Notes: a model not told the origin generated them from the letters alone. A stretch of 64,000 nt of DNA from Abelmoschus esculentus (GCA_035048815.1 JAUCBN010000005.1:11496517-11560516), one strand, 5' to 3'. Numbered from the stretch's first letter, positions 25,301-37,579 are shown. Made by a program: numbers and translations.

Positions 25301-28300
25301 ATCCGTTCCAATTTTAATCGAGTAAAAAATTATAAATTCGAGATTAATATGTATAATTTTGTTCAAAAGCCCAAAGTTAACTATTTGAATTCATAAAATT
25401 TGATTTAATAACATCTGATTTTCGTTTTGTTGGGATTAAAACATACACGTCTAAAACTTCTTTATAGAGAATCCATTCGAATTTTAACCGAGTAAAAGCT
25501 GAAAATTTTAGATTATTTTGAATATTTTTTTTAAAAAAAACTATAATTAACTATTTGAACTCATAAAATTTGATTTAATAAGATCTAGTTGTCGTTTTTT
25601 GATTAAAACGTGCATGTCTAAAAAGGCATTATAGATAATCCGTTCGAATTTTAACGGAGTAAAAAGCTGAAAAATTTAGATTAATCTGTATAATTTTATT
25701 CAAAAGTCGATAATTAACTATTTGAACTCAGAAAGTTTAATTAAATAACATCTGGTTTTCGTTTTGTGGGGATTAAAACGTTCATGTGTAAAAAGGCTTT
25801 CTAGAGAATCCGTTTGAATTTTAACAAAGTAAAAAGTTGAAAATTTTAGATTAATCTGTATAATTTTGTTGAAAAGCCTATAATTAACTATTTCAACACT
25901 TAAAATTTGATTTAATAACATCTGGTTTTCGTTTCGTTGGGATTAAAATGTGCATATCTAAATAGATTTTATATAGGATCCGTTCCAATTTTAATCGAGT
26001 AAAAAATTATAAATTCGAGATTAATATGTATAATTTTGTTCAAAAGCCCAAAGTTAACTATTTGAATTCATAAAATTTGATTTAATAACATCTGATTTTC
26101 GTTTTGTTGGGATTAAAACATACACGTCTAAAACTTCTTTATAGAGAATCCATTCGAATTTTAACCGAGTAAAAGCTGAAAATTTTAGATTATTTTGAAT
26201 ATTTTTTTAAAAAAAAACTATAATTAACTATTTGAACTCATAATATTTGATTTAATAACATCTGGTTTTTGTTTTGTTGGGATTAAATCGAAAATGTCTA
26301 AAAAGGCTTAATAGAGAATCCGTTCGAATTTTAACCAAGTAAAAACTTGAAAATTTTAGATTAATCTGTATAATTTTTTTCAAAAGCCATAATTAACTAT
26401 TTAAACTCATAAAATGTAATTAAATAACATTTGATTTTCGTTTTGTTGGGATTAAAACGTGCAAGTCTAAAAAGGCTTTATAGAGAATCCGTTTGAATTT
26501 TAACCGAGTAAAAAGCTAAAAATTTTAGATTAATCTGAATAATTTTGTTCAAAAGCCCATAATTAACTATTTTGAACTCATAAAATTTGATTTAATAACA
26601 TTCGGTTTTCGTTTTATTGGGATTAAAACGTGCTTGTCTAAAAATGCCTTATAGAGAATCCGTTCGAATTTTAACCGAGTAAAAAACTGAAATTTTAGAT
26701 TAATCTGTATAATTTTGATTAAAAACCCATAGTTAACTATTTGAACTTATAAAATTTGATTTAATAACATCTAGTTTTCGTTTTGTTCGAATTAAAACAT
26801 TTATGTCTAAAAATACATAATAGTGAATCCGTTCGAATTTTAACTGAGTAAAAAGTTGATAATTTTAGATTAATCTATATGATTCTATTCAAAAGCCCAT
26901 ATTTAACTTTTTAAACTCATAAAATTTTATTTAAAAACATCTTGTTTTCGTTTTGTTGGGATTAAAACGTGTATGTCTAAAAATGCTTTATAGAGAATCC
27001 GTTCGAACTTTAACCGAGTAAAAGCTGAAAATTTTAGATTATTCTGCATACTTTTTCAAATGCCCATAATTAACTATTTGAACTCATAAAATTTGATTTA
27101 ATAACATCTGGTTTTCGTTTTGTTGTGATTAAATCGAAAATGTCTCAAAAGGCCTTATAGAGAATCTGTTCGAATTTTAACCAAGTAAAAACTTGAAAAT
27201 TTTAGATTAATCTGTATAGTTTTTTTCAAAAGCCATAATTAACTATTTGAACTCATAAAATTTGATTTAATATGATCTAGTTGTCGTTTTTGGATTAAAA
27301 TGTTAAGGTCTAATAAGGCATTGTAGATAATCCGTTCGAATTTTAACGAAGGAAAAAGCTGAAAAATTTAGATTAATCTATATAATTTTATTTAAAAGTT
27401 CATAATTAACTATTTGAACTCATAAAATTTAATTAAATAACATCTAGTTTTCTTTTTGTGAGGATTAAAATGTTCATGTCTAAAAAGGCTTTCTAGATAA
27501 TCCGTTTGAATTTTAAAAAAATAAAAAGCTAAAAATTTTATATTAATGTGTCTAATTTTGTTTAAATATCCATATTTAACTATTTGAACTCATAAAATTT
27601 GATTTAATAACATCTCGTTTTGTTTTGTTGGGATTAAAATGTGCATGTCTAAAAATTCTTTATAGAGAATGCGTTCCAATTTTAACCGAGTAAAAAGCAA
27701 AAAAAATTAGATTAATCTGAATAATTTTATTCAAAAGCCCGTAATTAACTATTTGAACTCATAAAATTTGATTTAATATCATTCGATTTTTGTTTTGTTG
27801 GGATAAAAACGTGCATGTCTAAAAAGGCTTTATAGAGAATCCGTTTGAATTTTAACAAAGTAAAAAGCTTAAAATTTTAGATTAATCTATATAATTTTTG
27901 TCAAATTCCCATATTTAACTATTTGAACTCATAAAATTTGATTTAATAACATCTGGTTTTTGTTTTGTTAAGATTAAAACGTGCATACCTAAATAGACTT
28001 TATATAGGATCCGTTCCAATTTTAACCGAGTAAAAAATTAAAAATTTGAGATTAATATGTATAATTTTGTTCAAAAGCACATAGTTAACTATTTAAATTC
28101 ATAAAATTTGATTTAATAATATCTCGTTTTCGTTTTGTTGGGATTAAAACGTGTCTGTCTAAAAATGCCTTATAGAGAATCCGTTCGAATTTTAACCGAC
28201 TAAAAAACTGAAATTTTAGATTAATCTGTATAATTTTGTTCAAAAACCCATAGTTAACTATTTGAACTCATAAAATTTGATTTAATAACATCTAGTTTTC

Positions 28301-28623
28301 GTTTTGTTGAAATTAAAACATTCATGTCTAAAAATACGTTATAGTGAATCCGTTCGAATTTTAACTGAGTAAAAAGTTGATAATTTTAGATTGATCTATA
28401 TGATTCTATTCAAAAGCCCATATTTAACTTTTTAAACTCATAAAATTTTATTTAAAAACATCTTGTTTTCGTTTTGTTGGGATTAAAACGTACATGTCTA
28501 AAAATGCTTTATAGAGAATCCATTCGAATTTTAACCGAGTAAAAGCTGAAAATTTTAGATTATTCTGCATACTTTTTCAAATGCCCATAATTAACTATTT
28601 GAACTCATAAAATTTTATTTAAT
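22370..28623. repeat. Higher-order satellite register, recurring G-H-A-B-C order
   Basis: Type A monomers begin at 22370, 23212, 24564, 26933 and 28454. Spacings are 842, 1352, 2369 and 1521 bp, that is 5, 8, 14 and 9 monomers of about 169 bp. Each A is preceded by G then H and followed by B then a C-like monomer. The 8-monomer pass 23212-24563 reads A-B-C-D-E-F-G-H. The same order, including a B-F-G-H-A-B-C run, reappears beyond the Tekay insertion at about 47025-48165. Confidence 0.8.
24903..26256. repeat. 677-bp four-monomer duplication within the satellite
   Basis: The order C, D-like, E, and a fourth type marked by ACATACACGTCTAAAACTTC is present twice in tandem, starting at about 24903 and 25580. 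Private variants are shared, such as TTCATGTGTAAAAAGGC and the CTATTTCAAC end. Chance open frames at 25041-25244 and 25718-25921 on the minus strand are the same sequence shifted by 677 bp. Confidence 0.88.
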
Positions 28624-30210
28624 AACATCTAGTATTCGTTTTGTTGGTGTAACATCCCGATTTTGGGGTTATTAGTTAGACCCTAGTTAGGAGAATTCGA
28701 TTCGGGTCGAATCGGGTTCTCCGGTTCATTATTCCGGGGAAAAATAAATAAAAATATTTTAATTAGGAGAAATAATAATTTTGGAATATGGTTTAAAATA
28801 TTGAAAATATGTTTCAAGATTAAAAGAAAATAATTTGGACTTTATATTGATTTTTAATTATGCTTAATAGTGCATAAGTGACCAATTCGTAATTTTTGGA
28901 AAAATTGGAGGACTTTTTGTAATTTTCAAAAAATATGATGTTTTAGTGACTAAATTAAAAAACAAGCTAAACTTAGAATCCTTAGAGGGCCATAAACCCA
29001 TTTCTAATTTTTAATAATGATTTATTCACCAAAATGTGTTTTAATTACTTTAATTAGATATTTTTAATCATTTTCTCTCAAAAACACTTTTCTCTCATTT
29101 TCTCTCATCTTTTTCTCTCATTTTTTCTCCACTTTCTCTTCATCTTTTCTCTTCAATTCCTTGCTGATTTTTGCATCTTTTTCAACAAATATTACATCAT
29201 TTGCATCATCTTTCCATCCTTTACAAAACCTAAGCATCAATTTCATCAAATCAACATCAAATTGCAAGGAATCAAGAAGGGGAAATTACATCTTTTTGGT
29301 GAATAGATCTTGAAGGTAATTTTCTAGATTTTTATTCTTTTCTAAGGTTCTTTATTGAAATTCCCAAGTATTAGCTTGCTAATCTTTTAACAAAAACTTG
29401 ATTCTATGTTTTTAATGTTAGATCTAATGTTTTTGTGGATGTTTTTGTGAAATCTTTTTGGATCTCATTCAATGCTGGAATTAGATGAATTCAATTGTGT
29501 TTTTATGTTAATTAAATGATTAATTGAGTCTTGATTTGATAGCACATTAATTTAATCCCGGAATAATACAATCGGTGTAGTTTTAAGGTGCGTTTCGGTT
29601 GTTTTATGGGCTGTTTTAGATGCTTTAATGTTGCTGGAGGTATAAGGATGGTTTGGATGTGTTTTTGGTTCATAATTGAAGTGGATTAGATGTTAGATTC
29701 ATTAGGTTTTGGGCTGATATTGTTCGGATGCGTTTCGGATTAGTTTATGGTCTTTTCGGCTAAGTAGTCGGTAGTTTAATGGTGATCGGATATGGCTGTT
29801 GATTTGAGCATGTTATGATGTGAGAATGCTCTGTTTTTAATGTTGTAGAAGACGTACAAGAAGGTGTTTGATTGCTGGTGCGTTGGCGTGATCATCGGAT
29901 AGCGGCGAATGCTCGTTTCGCTTGTTGGTGAGTGATTACGGATTTAAAGCGAATCGTGTTTGGTACGGTTCTGTTTTTGGGGACTATGGAAGAGTGTGAA
30001 AACCTTACATAGTTCAAGAGTAAGTAAAGTAAATGTTTTTGTTAAACCGATATGAGTTTCGACTACATTTGATAAAGGCATTATGTTGGTAATGCAATGA
30101 GATTTATGGAAATGCATGAGCATGTTTTGAAATGGTGCATACATGAGAATTACTTGCTGAAATGCATAGCTTATTTAGCATCCATGATTATGAAAAATTA
30201 TGAGAAATGA

Positions 30211-30430
30211 TTTGGGATACAATATGGTTATTTGCCTTATATATGATGGTGCCTGTGGGTATGGCTTTGGTTCATTTGTTGAACATATTATGCATGCATT
30301 ATGAGCAACAAGTTATACAATTTGGAATATAATATGGTTAATTGCCTTATATATGATGGTGCCTTTGGGCATGGCTTTGGTTCATTTGTTGAACATATTA
30401 TGGATGCATTATGAGTAAGAAGTTATCATG
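30211..30430 (+). repeat. 110-bp direct doublet in Tekay LTR
   Basis: The segment starting TTTGGGATAC at 30211 and the one starting TTTGGAATAT at 30321 are near copies, sharing ATATATGATGGTGCC and GGCTTTGGTTCATTTG. The same doublet is present in the 3' LTR at about 43850-44050, so it predates insertion. Confidence 0.88.
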
Positions 30431-30535
30431 CATATTTGATTATGATATTGGCTTAGTGACACTAACTTTAGATTTGAATACAAATGACATGTCATTAGGA
30501 TTGAGTGCACTATAAAATAAAGAGAATAATGATGT

Positions 30536-30785
30536 TGCCTACACGTAAACAAGGGTGACTTTGTGTCCAACCATGCGTGGTAGTGTCGCCTACACGTAAA
30601 CAAGGGTGACTTTGTGTCCAACCGTGCGTGTAGAGCTTGCCTATATGTAAACAAGGGTGACTTTGTGTCTGACCGTGTATATAGTTGACCCATACGTAAA
30701 CAAGGGTGACTTTGTGTTCAACCGTGCGTAGTGGGGGATAACATGTATACAAGGGTGACTAAGTTTCTGACCGATGCATGTTGAG
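30536..30785 (+). repeat. 50-bp minisatellite in Tekay 5' LTR (5 copies)
   Basis: CAAGGGTGAC recurs at 30550, 30601, 30652, 30701 and 30750, spaced 49-51 bp, within units containing GTAAACAAGGGTGACTTTGT. The last copy is the most divergent. The frames it creates on the minus strand simply reflect the repeat. Confidence 0.9.
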
Positions 30786-31493
30786 AAAAATGATCCGTGT
30801 ATTCAGTGAACCCAAGGTTCACATTAAGTGGTCACTAGAATGCCAATATACGTACATGATTTTGAGAAGAAGATTGTACATCATTTATAAATTGTTTTGA
30901 TGAGATTATGTGAACTCAAGGATGCATATAATTTAAAGAACATGAGCATGAAATGTTAGCATGCATGATTTAACAATGTATTACAAACTATGGTTCTATC
31001 ATGATTTTAAATAGATGCATTGATGATTTGTGCAGAGCTTCCTCTCTAAGCATGTTTGCTTAAGCTCTCTTTTCATCCATGCAGATAAATAAAGGCACTT
31101 GGAGCTTCGTTCGAGGCAAAGAAACCAAGGGGAATAATCACTTTGAATTTGGTATGTTTTTGGCAAATAAATTGGGCAAGGCAATGTGTAATCCAACCAA
31201 TGTGAGGAGTGTGTACTTGGGTTTTGGTTTATGTTGTAATAAGACCATTATTGTTTAGTTGCTAATTGTTGAACTTTGGAATTGTTTGAATTGTTGAAAC
31301 ATGTACAAGCATGTTTGTTATGTTGTTAATCACTTTCTAGGGAGCATGCCTATAGCTTGAATGATGTCCGTGACATTGTTGAATATGTGCCATAGGTTGC
31401 TAACTATGCCTAGGATTAATGAATTTAGTGGTTCTAATTAACGTTTGAGTATTGAGTAATTGGTGTGCACTTAGTGTAATGAAACTTTTAGTT

Positions 31494-31705
31494 CCAGACC
31501 TAAAGTTTCGAAACCTTTGGGTGAAGGTTCCGAAACCTTTGACAAATAGTTTCGAAACCTTCACAAGGTTTCGAAGCCTTGCGGGCAGTTTCAATTCTGG
31601 ATAGCTACTGGACGCGAAAAGTTTCGAAACTTTCTAGAAAAGTTTCGAAACCTTTTACAAAAAGTTTTGGATCCTCTGGGAAGGTTTCGAAACCTTTGAT
31701 CACCT
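31494..31705 (+). repeat. Cluster of TTTCGAAAC palindromic motifs in Tekay 5' LTR
   Basis: About eight copies of AGTTTCGAAAC or GGTTTCGAAACC lie within 210 bp. The core GTTTCGAAAC is a perfect 10-bp palindrome. A shortened and mutated version lies in the 3' LTR at about 45125-45280. Its role is unknown. A binding-site cluster or a simple expansion are both possible. Confidence 0.8.
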
Positions 31706-32273
31706 AGAATTGAAAATTGCGAGAAATTATATTTTAGTCCCGAATATCTTCTTTTATTCGATTAAGGTACTTGCAGATGTTATTTTATGCTGAAATTTTG
31801 CATGCATGCATAAAGTTGATTTAATTTCTAGATGGTTAGTCTAATTTGGATGAAGACCTTGTATTTTGGAAGATTTATATTTTGTTCCCTAAATTAGAGG
31901 AACATGCAATTGATGATGATAGAATGATCCGTTTGAGTTGAAATTTGTTGTGAGGAACTCTTGTATGTTTAATTGAACTTAGATGAAGAGAATTTATATT
32001 TTTTTAATAGGATTTAAGAGGTTTATATTTTAGTCCTTAATCTATGTTAGTGTTTAATCGGATGGTTATTTTTAATTAATGTATTACCGATAATGCTTTG
32101 TATGAGACCTTGTCACGTAGGAACAAGATTGTGCATCTAGTAAGATAAAATAAAAAAAAGTATAACGGTTTTAGGGTTGTTTATCGAATCGAACCTTCGC
32201 GGGTTTGGTTTGATATTCCCCGTGTAACACGTTAGTGCCGGTTCCGTGTAGGCTGGGCTAAGGGGGTTACATT

Positions 32274-32292
32274 TGGTGGTATTAGAGCCAGG
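32274..32292 (+). promoter_or_regulatory. Primer-binding site of Tekay element
   Basis: TGGTGGTATTAGAGCCAGG sits 2 nt after the LTR. It resembles the initiator Met-tRNA complement (TGGTATCAGAGCC) with a C-to-T change and an extra GGT. Confidence 0.82.
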
Positions 32293-35140
32293 TTTGTAAA
32301 ATGTGTTTTTGGTTTGTAAAGTGTGTAGTTGGTTGGTTAAAGCATGCATAGAATTGCTAAGTTATGTGCTTAAATGTGCAATTGATCATGATATGTGTGA
32401 TTGAGCATGATATGTTGTTGGGAGTGTGAGAATCTATTCGTGATGATTGTACTTTGATTAATGATGGTTAAACTGGGATTATCGGTTACACATTGCCAAT
32501 GCCAACATATTTTCAGATGCTCTCAGTTTTCCCTTGGATCATGCCCGAATGTAAGTTTGTTTTATTTGAACATTATGTTTTAAACTGTATGTTTTAAGTT
32601 TTTGAATATGTTTCTGAGACATAAGTCACTAGATATTGTTGATATGAACTTTGATGGTCAAGATTGTCGATGAAACGACTGTTAGGAAATAGTAAATTCT
32701 TCCTCCTCTGTGAGTGTGCCTTCGGTTAGGCCGGAAGGTTAGTTTTTGGTGTTGCACCGTTCTTTTGGGTATATTTTAGTGTGCGGAAGCCAGTACGACT
32801 GTTGCTAATTTGACTTAGGTGTAGTTAACAAGATAATAGTTGAAGTTGTGGGAATTGAGGATGTTATTTGTGAGTGTGAACAATAATCATGTTTAGAGTA
32901 AGAGCACATATATGTATATATCTATAGATAATATAGGACATGCATACATTCTTGAGCATGACATTAGAAATTGCATTTACATGCATATGAACTTGCATAG
33001 GCATTTATGAGGGCATACAAGAAATCATGCATACATTTGTTCACCCTTGCGAGTAGCTCCTTGAGGGTGTTAGTGGAGTGTGGTTGGTTCTTTTAAGGTG
33101 AAGGTGTGAAAAAAAAGGTTGAAAGAACTTTCTTGTGGTGTTAAGCTGAATGTGTAGTGGGCAAGCTACCCTTTTGGTTAGGGAATAGTCTTGGATGAAC
33201 AATGAGTGATTGGTCTCAGAGTTGTGAATGTTTGAAGCCGAGGTAAATACCCTGAGTTATGGTTAGTTTGAGTTGGTCATTACTAAAGGAAGGGCTGAGT
33301 TTTGTGGATTCTTTCCAGTTAAGATCTGGAGGTTGTAACAAGGTTGCAGTATGTTTTATAGAGTTAGGCGGGTTGGTGTTTTTCTTAGTGATATGAAATT
33401 ATTTTTGTGGAAATTACATAGAATTCTTTGTAGTGTGGTTAGTGTGCAGTTGGATTGGAGGTTGTGACCAATCTGGTATGGTCAGGATGGAAGTAAAATA
33501 TGAGATAAATATTGGTATGAGAGTTATGAAATCGGGGGTTTGAATCATAGATTATTGTGACATTGAGAGGTTTGGTTGTACTATAAAGGAGGAAAGTGTA
33601 CACGTTATGTTTATAGGATGTTAAGTGGGATATACTTCAGGTAAAGTTAGTTTTTGATGATGTCTGAAGTGGTGTAATGTGGATCGCTGGACAATTTATA
33701 GTTTGTATCGATTGTTCAGTCTTATGGGTTTGCTTTTATTGAAAAGTGTTTTGAGGTTTTGTGTTCGGTGGGTTCGTGTTTGTGGATGTTTTATCAATAT
33801 GGTTATCGCTTTGGTAAGGTTATAAAATAAGGGATGTTGGAGTTAATGAAAGGAATAGTTTTACAAGTTTGGATTTTGTTAAGGTATAGTTAATGTAAGA
33901 GTTGGTTTGTCGATGAGTTGATAATGGGAGAAAGTTTTAGGTTAAGTGTCAAGGCACTTAATGATGTGTAGATTTTAAATTTTGAACCATGGTGTTGAGT
34001 TGGTTATGGTGGCTAAACCTTAAGTTGGAGATATTATCGTTATAATGAGTATAATGTTGAGTTTGACACAAAGTTGGTAAGTTTCTTGTATGATATGTTT
34101 TGTAGAATGTTAGCAACTGGGGAAGACTTGGCTTACATAAGGATGCTTGCAATGAGAGTTTGTTGTGTGGGATAAGCCTGGGTTGTTGTGGAGTTTCAAA
34201 GGAAGATGTTCGGTTAACCTTTAGGGAGACCTAGTTATATGGTGGATCTATAAGCGAAATTCAACCTTGGTAAAGTTGGCCGGGGATAGGTCGTGGCAAA
34301 GTGTTTGTTGAGGGTCTAGTGAAGGATATGTTCTTGGCAAGGTTTAGCTTTATGTTGAGAATCTTTTCGTGTTAGGTGAACCGCATGGTTGTTTCAAAAA
34401 GTACCGAGATGGAATGGTATCTTGAGCAGGACTTATGGTAATCTTTTTCCATGGGTTTGGTGGTGAGTGTTGTGGTAGGAGTTGGGGAAAAACATGTGTT
34501 TTCGACTAAACTGGTTTGAATTATGTTTGAATCATATGTAAATGTTTATCTTGCTGATAAGGTAAGAATGAGTATCAATTTTCTTTTGGTTATTGTTAGT
34601 AGTAAGGGTGCCCAAGGTTGAAGTTGGGAAGAATCATCATAAGTTTGGTAGTAAGTTCTATCGATGGTATGGAGTTTTCTTATGAGGTTTGTTGGATCAA
34701 TCGTTTGTTGGAGTACGGTTTTCTTGGGTTCCTAAGTCCCATTGGAAAGATGTGTGAGTAGTGTATCTATAACATGATAAGATTTGAAAGTTTTTAGGAC
34801 CGACATAGGTTGTTGGTTGGATGTTGGGTTTTATCATTCATAGGTAAATGGATGATATGTTGTGACGTTGTGATATGGTTAATATGACTCATAATGAAGT
34901 TGTTGTTGGTGGTGGAGCTTGCTTAAGACAATGTTGACAGTTTTGTACAAAGTTAGTCTGAAGTTTGTTGTGTGGAGTGGAGGTTGGTGAAGGGCTTAGT
35001 TGGTTACCTGATATGTGGGAGGATGTCAGTTAAGGTTAGTTTGATGGTAATGGTATGTAAACCGTTGCGGTTATCAAGGGTTGGTTATCAACCTTATGGA
35101 GTTTTCTTTTGAGTTATGTTTTCTATAGAGGTTGAGGTGG
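32293..35140 (+). pseudogene. Decayed gag to RT region of Tekay element, not recognisable
   Basis: By position this should hold gag, protease and reverse transcriptase, but no motif survives that I can identify in any frame. The + strand is rich in G and T and poor in C, with dense stops and no open frame over 65 codons. A minus-strand frame at 33958-34152 is a by-product of that skew. The skew would fit long-term C-to-T decay on this strand, or replacement by unrelated sequence. Confidence 0.5.
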
Positions 35141-35640
35141 TGTGGTGGTTTGTGCATTGTTTCTTTGGTGTGGGGAAAGAATTTTTTGGTTGTCCAAAAA
35201 GGGTAAGTGTGGGTTGTCTGTTGCATACCATCCGGGGAAAGCTAAGGTGATGGCTGAATCCTTGAGCCGTAAGACGGCGGTTGAGTTGAGAGTGATGTTT
35301 GCTAAGTTGAGTATTTCAAAGGAAGGTGGTTGAGTGGTGGAGTTGTAAGTAAAGCCTATTTGGTTGAGATGATCAAGGTGAAACAGTTGGAGGATGAGGC
35401 TTTGGTACCTTTTGTGGAGGATATTGCTGAGGGTAGACCGACCGAATATCATTTTGATGATGATGAGGTGTTGTGTTTTAGAGGCCGGATTATGGTGCCG
35501 GATGATCAGGAGTTGAGGTGAGTTATCTTGTTGGAGTCTCATACTAGTCCGGTTGCTATGCATCCGGGTAGTGTGAAGATGTATAGAGATCTCAAAAGTG
35601 TGTACTTTTGGGTTGGTTTAAAGAAGATGTGACGGAGTCC
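35141..35640 (+). pseudogene. Tekay pol: RNase H tail and integrase zinc-binding part
   Basis: A frame from 35142 contains AYHPGKAKVMAESLSRK, the classic end of the gypsy RNase H domain. It continues by a frameshift near 35330 into a linker (IKVKQLEDEA, then LCFRGRIMVPDDQELR), a stop at 35519-35521, and SHTSPVAMHPGSVKMYRDLK, the start of the integrase zinc-binding region. After YFWVGLKKM a stop follows and the usual Cys pair and beginning of the catalytic core are missing. The text jumps to the middle of the core, which marks an internal deletion of a few hundred base pairs. Confidence 0.85.
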
Positions 35641-36680
35641 AAGAAGGATTCTATATGTGTTATTGTTGATAGGTTTTCAAAGTGTGCACATTTTCTTGCC
35701 GTGCATACAATGTGATCTATAGATAAGTTGGTAGAATTGTATGTTTGTGAGACGATGAAGTCGCATAGTGTGTTTAAGTTGATTATATCGGATAGAGATC
35801 CGCGGTATACATCCAAGTTTTAGAGGAGTTTGTAGACAGCTTTGGGTACGAGGCTTAGCTTTAGTACGGCTTATCATCCACAGACGGATGGACAGTCTGA
35901 GCGTGTTATCCAGACTTTGGAAGATATGTTGAGGGGTTGTGTCATCGGAGCCGTTGGATTCATGGGAGAAACAGTTGTCTTTAGTGGAGTTTGTATATAA
36001 CAGTAGCTCCAAGCGAGTATACGGATGGCACCGTTTGAGGCTTTATACGGGCATAGGTGTTGTACACCTTTGTGTTGAAAAGAGGTTGGGCAAAAGTATG
36101 TTTCTTTGCCTCAAGTTTTAAAGATACGGATGGGAAGGTTAGGTTGATATGTGCTAAACTTAAGGAAGCTTCGGATAGGCAGAAGTCCTATGCCGATTTA
36201 AAGCGTAGAGAGATAGAGTATACTGTTGGGGACAAAGTGTTTCTTAAGGTTTCTCCGTGAAAGAAGGTGATAAGGTTTGGACGTAAGAGTAAGTTGGGTC
36301 ATCGTTTTATTGGGCCATATGAGGTGTTAGAGCCAATTGGTTGTTATCGGTTGAGGTTGCTGGTGGAGTTGAGTAAGATGCATTATGTGTTTCAATGTAT
36401 CGATGCTTCGTAAGTATCGTTCAGATCCTTTTCATGTTGTTCTAGTTGAGGAGTTTGAGTTAAGAGCGGATATGAGTTATGAGAAGGAACTAGTGAGGAT
36501 TTTGGATGCGGATACAAAGGTTTTTCGAGGAAGAACCATAGATTTGGTTAAAGTGCTTTGGAAACACCGAGGTGTCGAAGAGGTAACTTGGGAGACATGG
36601 AAAAAAGTATGGAGCAGCAATTTCCTCACTTGTTTACTTGAGGTAAATTTCGAGGATGAAATTTTCTTAAGAGGGGGAGA
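35641..36680 (+). pseudogene. Tekay pol: integrase core and chromodomain, broken
   Basis: Integrase core text is readable: CVIVDRFSKCAHFLAVHTM near 35660, SDRDPRYTSKF near 35790, then FSTAYHPQTDGQSERV near 35860-35905, which carries the catalytic Glu. After frameshifts it continues as KLKEASDRQKSYADLKRREI near 36150 and FIGPYEVLEPIG near 36310. Then comes LRKYRSDPFHVV, leading into a chromodomain-like end (VRILDADTKVFRGRTI, VKVLWKHRGVEEVTWE) near 36490-36600. Chromodomains of this group steer integration toward modified histones in heterochromatin. At least three stops and several frameshifts are present. Confidence 0.9.
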
Positions 36681-36682
36681 GT
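36669..36682 (+). promoter_or_regulatory. Polypurine tract of Tekay element
   Basis: AAGAGGGGGAGAGT ends directly at the 3' LTR start TGTAACATCC (36683). It is a standard plus-strand primer site. Confidence 0.9.
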
Positions 36683-37122
36683 TGTAACATCCTAATTTTA
36701 GGGTTATTAGTTAGACCTTAGTTAGGAGAATTCGATTCAGGTCGAATCGGATTCTCCGGTTCATTATTTCGGGGAAAAATAAATGAGAATATTTTAATTA
36801 GGAAAAATAATAATTTTGGAATATGGTTTAAAATATTGAAAATATGTTTCAAGATTAAAAGAAAATGATTTGGACTTTATATTGATTTTTAATTATGTTT
36901 AATTATGCACAAGTGACCAATTTGTAATTTTTGGAAAAATTGGAGGACTTATTTTGTAATTTTCGGAAAATATGATGTTTTAGTGACTAAATTGAAAAAC
37001 AAGCTAAACTTAGAATCCTTAGAGGGCCATAAACCCATTTCTAATTTTTAATAATGATTTATTCACCAAAATATGTTTTAATTACTTTAATTAGATATTT
37101 TTAATCATTTTCTCTCAAAACC
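36683..37122 (+). repeat. 3' LTR of Tekay element, left part
   Basis: It matches the first 440 bp of the 5' LTR with mostly C/T and G/A differences, about 10 in the first 130 bp. It is cut at 37122 by the Reina element, within the CT-rich tract. The last five bases AAACC are the target duplication. Confidence 0.94.
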
Positions 37123-37577
37123 TGTCATGAACGAAAGTGAAGGATTGATGCAATTAGGGATTGGAAATGAGGAAATTGAGAATCTGATCGAATTGGGGAA
37201 AAAGAGAAATCAGATTGAAGCACGTGAGAGGAAGAAGGCTGAGATTAAGAGAATGGGAACGACAACGTTTAAGGAAGTTGATGAAACGACAACGTTTCAA
37301 GCTGAAGGCAAGATGGATCAAATGGAAGTGGACCAGAAGCACCAGGCCAAGGAGAAGAAGCCCATGACAGAGTTTAATTATCCAAATGAAAATAAGACAA
37401 AATAGGATAGTTGTCTGGCTGTTATACCAGCTGGAAAAGTAACAGATTTGTACCACCTTAGTTAAAATGGTGGCAATTAGCTGAGGAAGTTATCCATGAA
37501 TTTTGAATGAAAAATTTTCTCTCCTGAAACCTAAATCTATCTTTCTGAAATCCCAAATTTCTTTTCTTATCGTTACA
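37123..37577 (+). repeat. 5' LTR of Reina element (455 bp)
   Basis: It runs from TGTCATGAACG to TTATCGTTACA. It contains the 93-codon frame 37127-37405 that in the 3' copy is fused to the end of pol. Confidence 0.96.
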
Positions 37578-37579
37578 AT

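Larger units (their letters stand above)
19909..28647. repeat. 170-bp satellite, block 2 (about 51 monomers)
   Basis: Same monomer and orientation as block 1. Several distinct monomer types are recognisable. One has ATTAAATCGAAAATG in place of ATTAAAACGTGCATG plus CCAAGTAAAAACTTG (type B). One has AATAAGATCTAGTTGTCG and TTTTAACGGAGG (C). One has GGCTTTCTAGAG and ACAAAG (D). One has ATCTAAATAG or ACCTAAATAG and TATATAGGATCC (E). One has AACATTCGG and AAAACTGAAATTTTAG (G). One has TATAGTGAATCC and GTTGATAATTTTAG (H). One has AAAAACATCTTG with GATTATTCTG (A). Truncated monomers occur, for example at about 21258. Confidence 0.96.
28648..32271 (+). repeat. 5' LTR of Tekay element (3624 bp)
   Basis: It runs from TGTAACATCCCG to GGGTTACA before the primer-binding site. 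A CT-rich low-complexity tract at 29083-29150 (repeats of TTTTCTCTCA) looks like a leader or start-site region. It also holds a 110-bp doublet, a 50-bp minisatellite and a cluster of TTCGAA half-palindromes, listed separately. Short open frames inside have no domain and are not genes. Confidence 0.94.

Noticed and set aside
23066..25921. Short open frames in satellite (67-77 codons)
   Set aside because: They are translations of the satellite and recur with its period; no independent support.
37127..37405. Stand-alone 93-codon gene in the Reina 5' LTR
   Set aside because: It is the LTR copy of the pol C-terminal extension, and nothing shows it is expressed separately.
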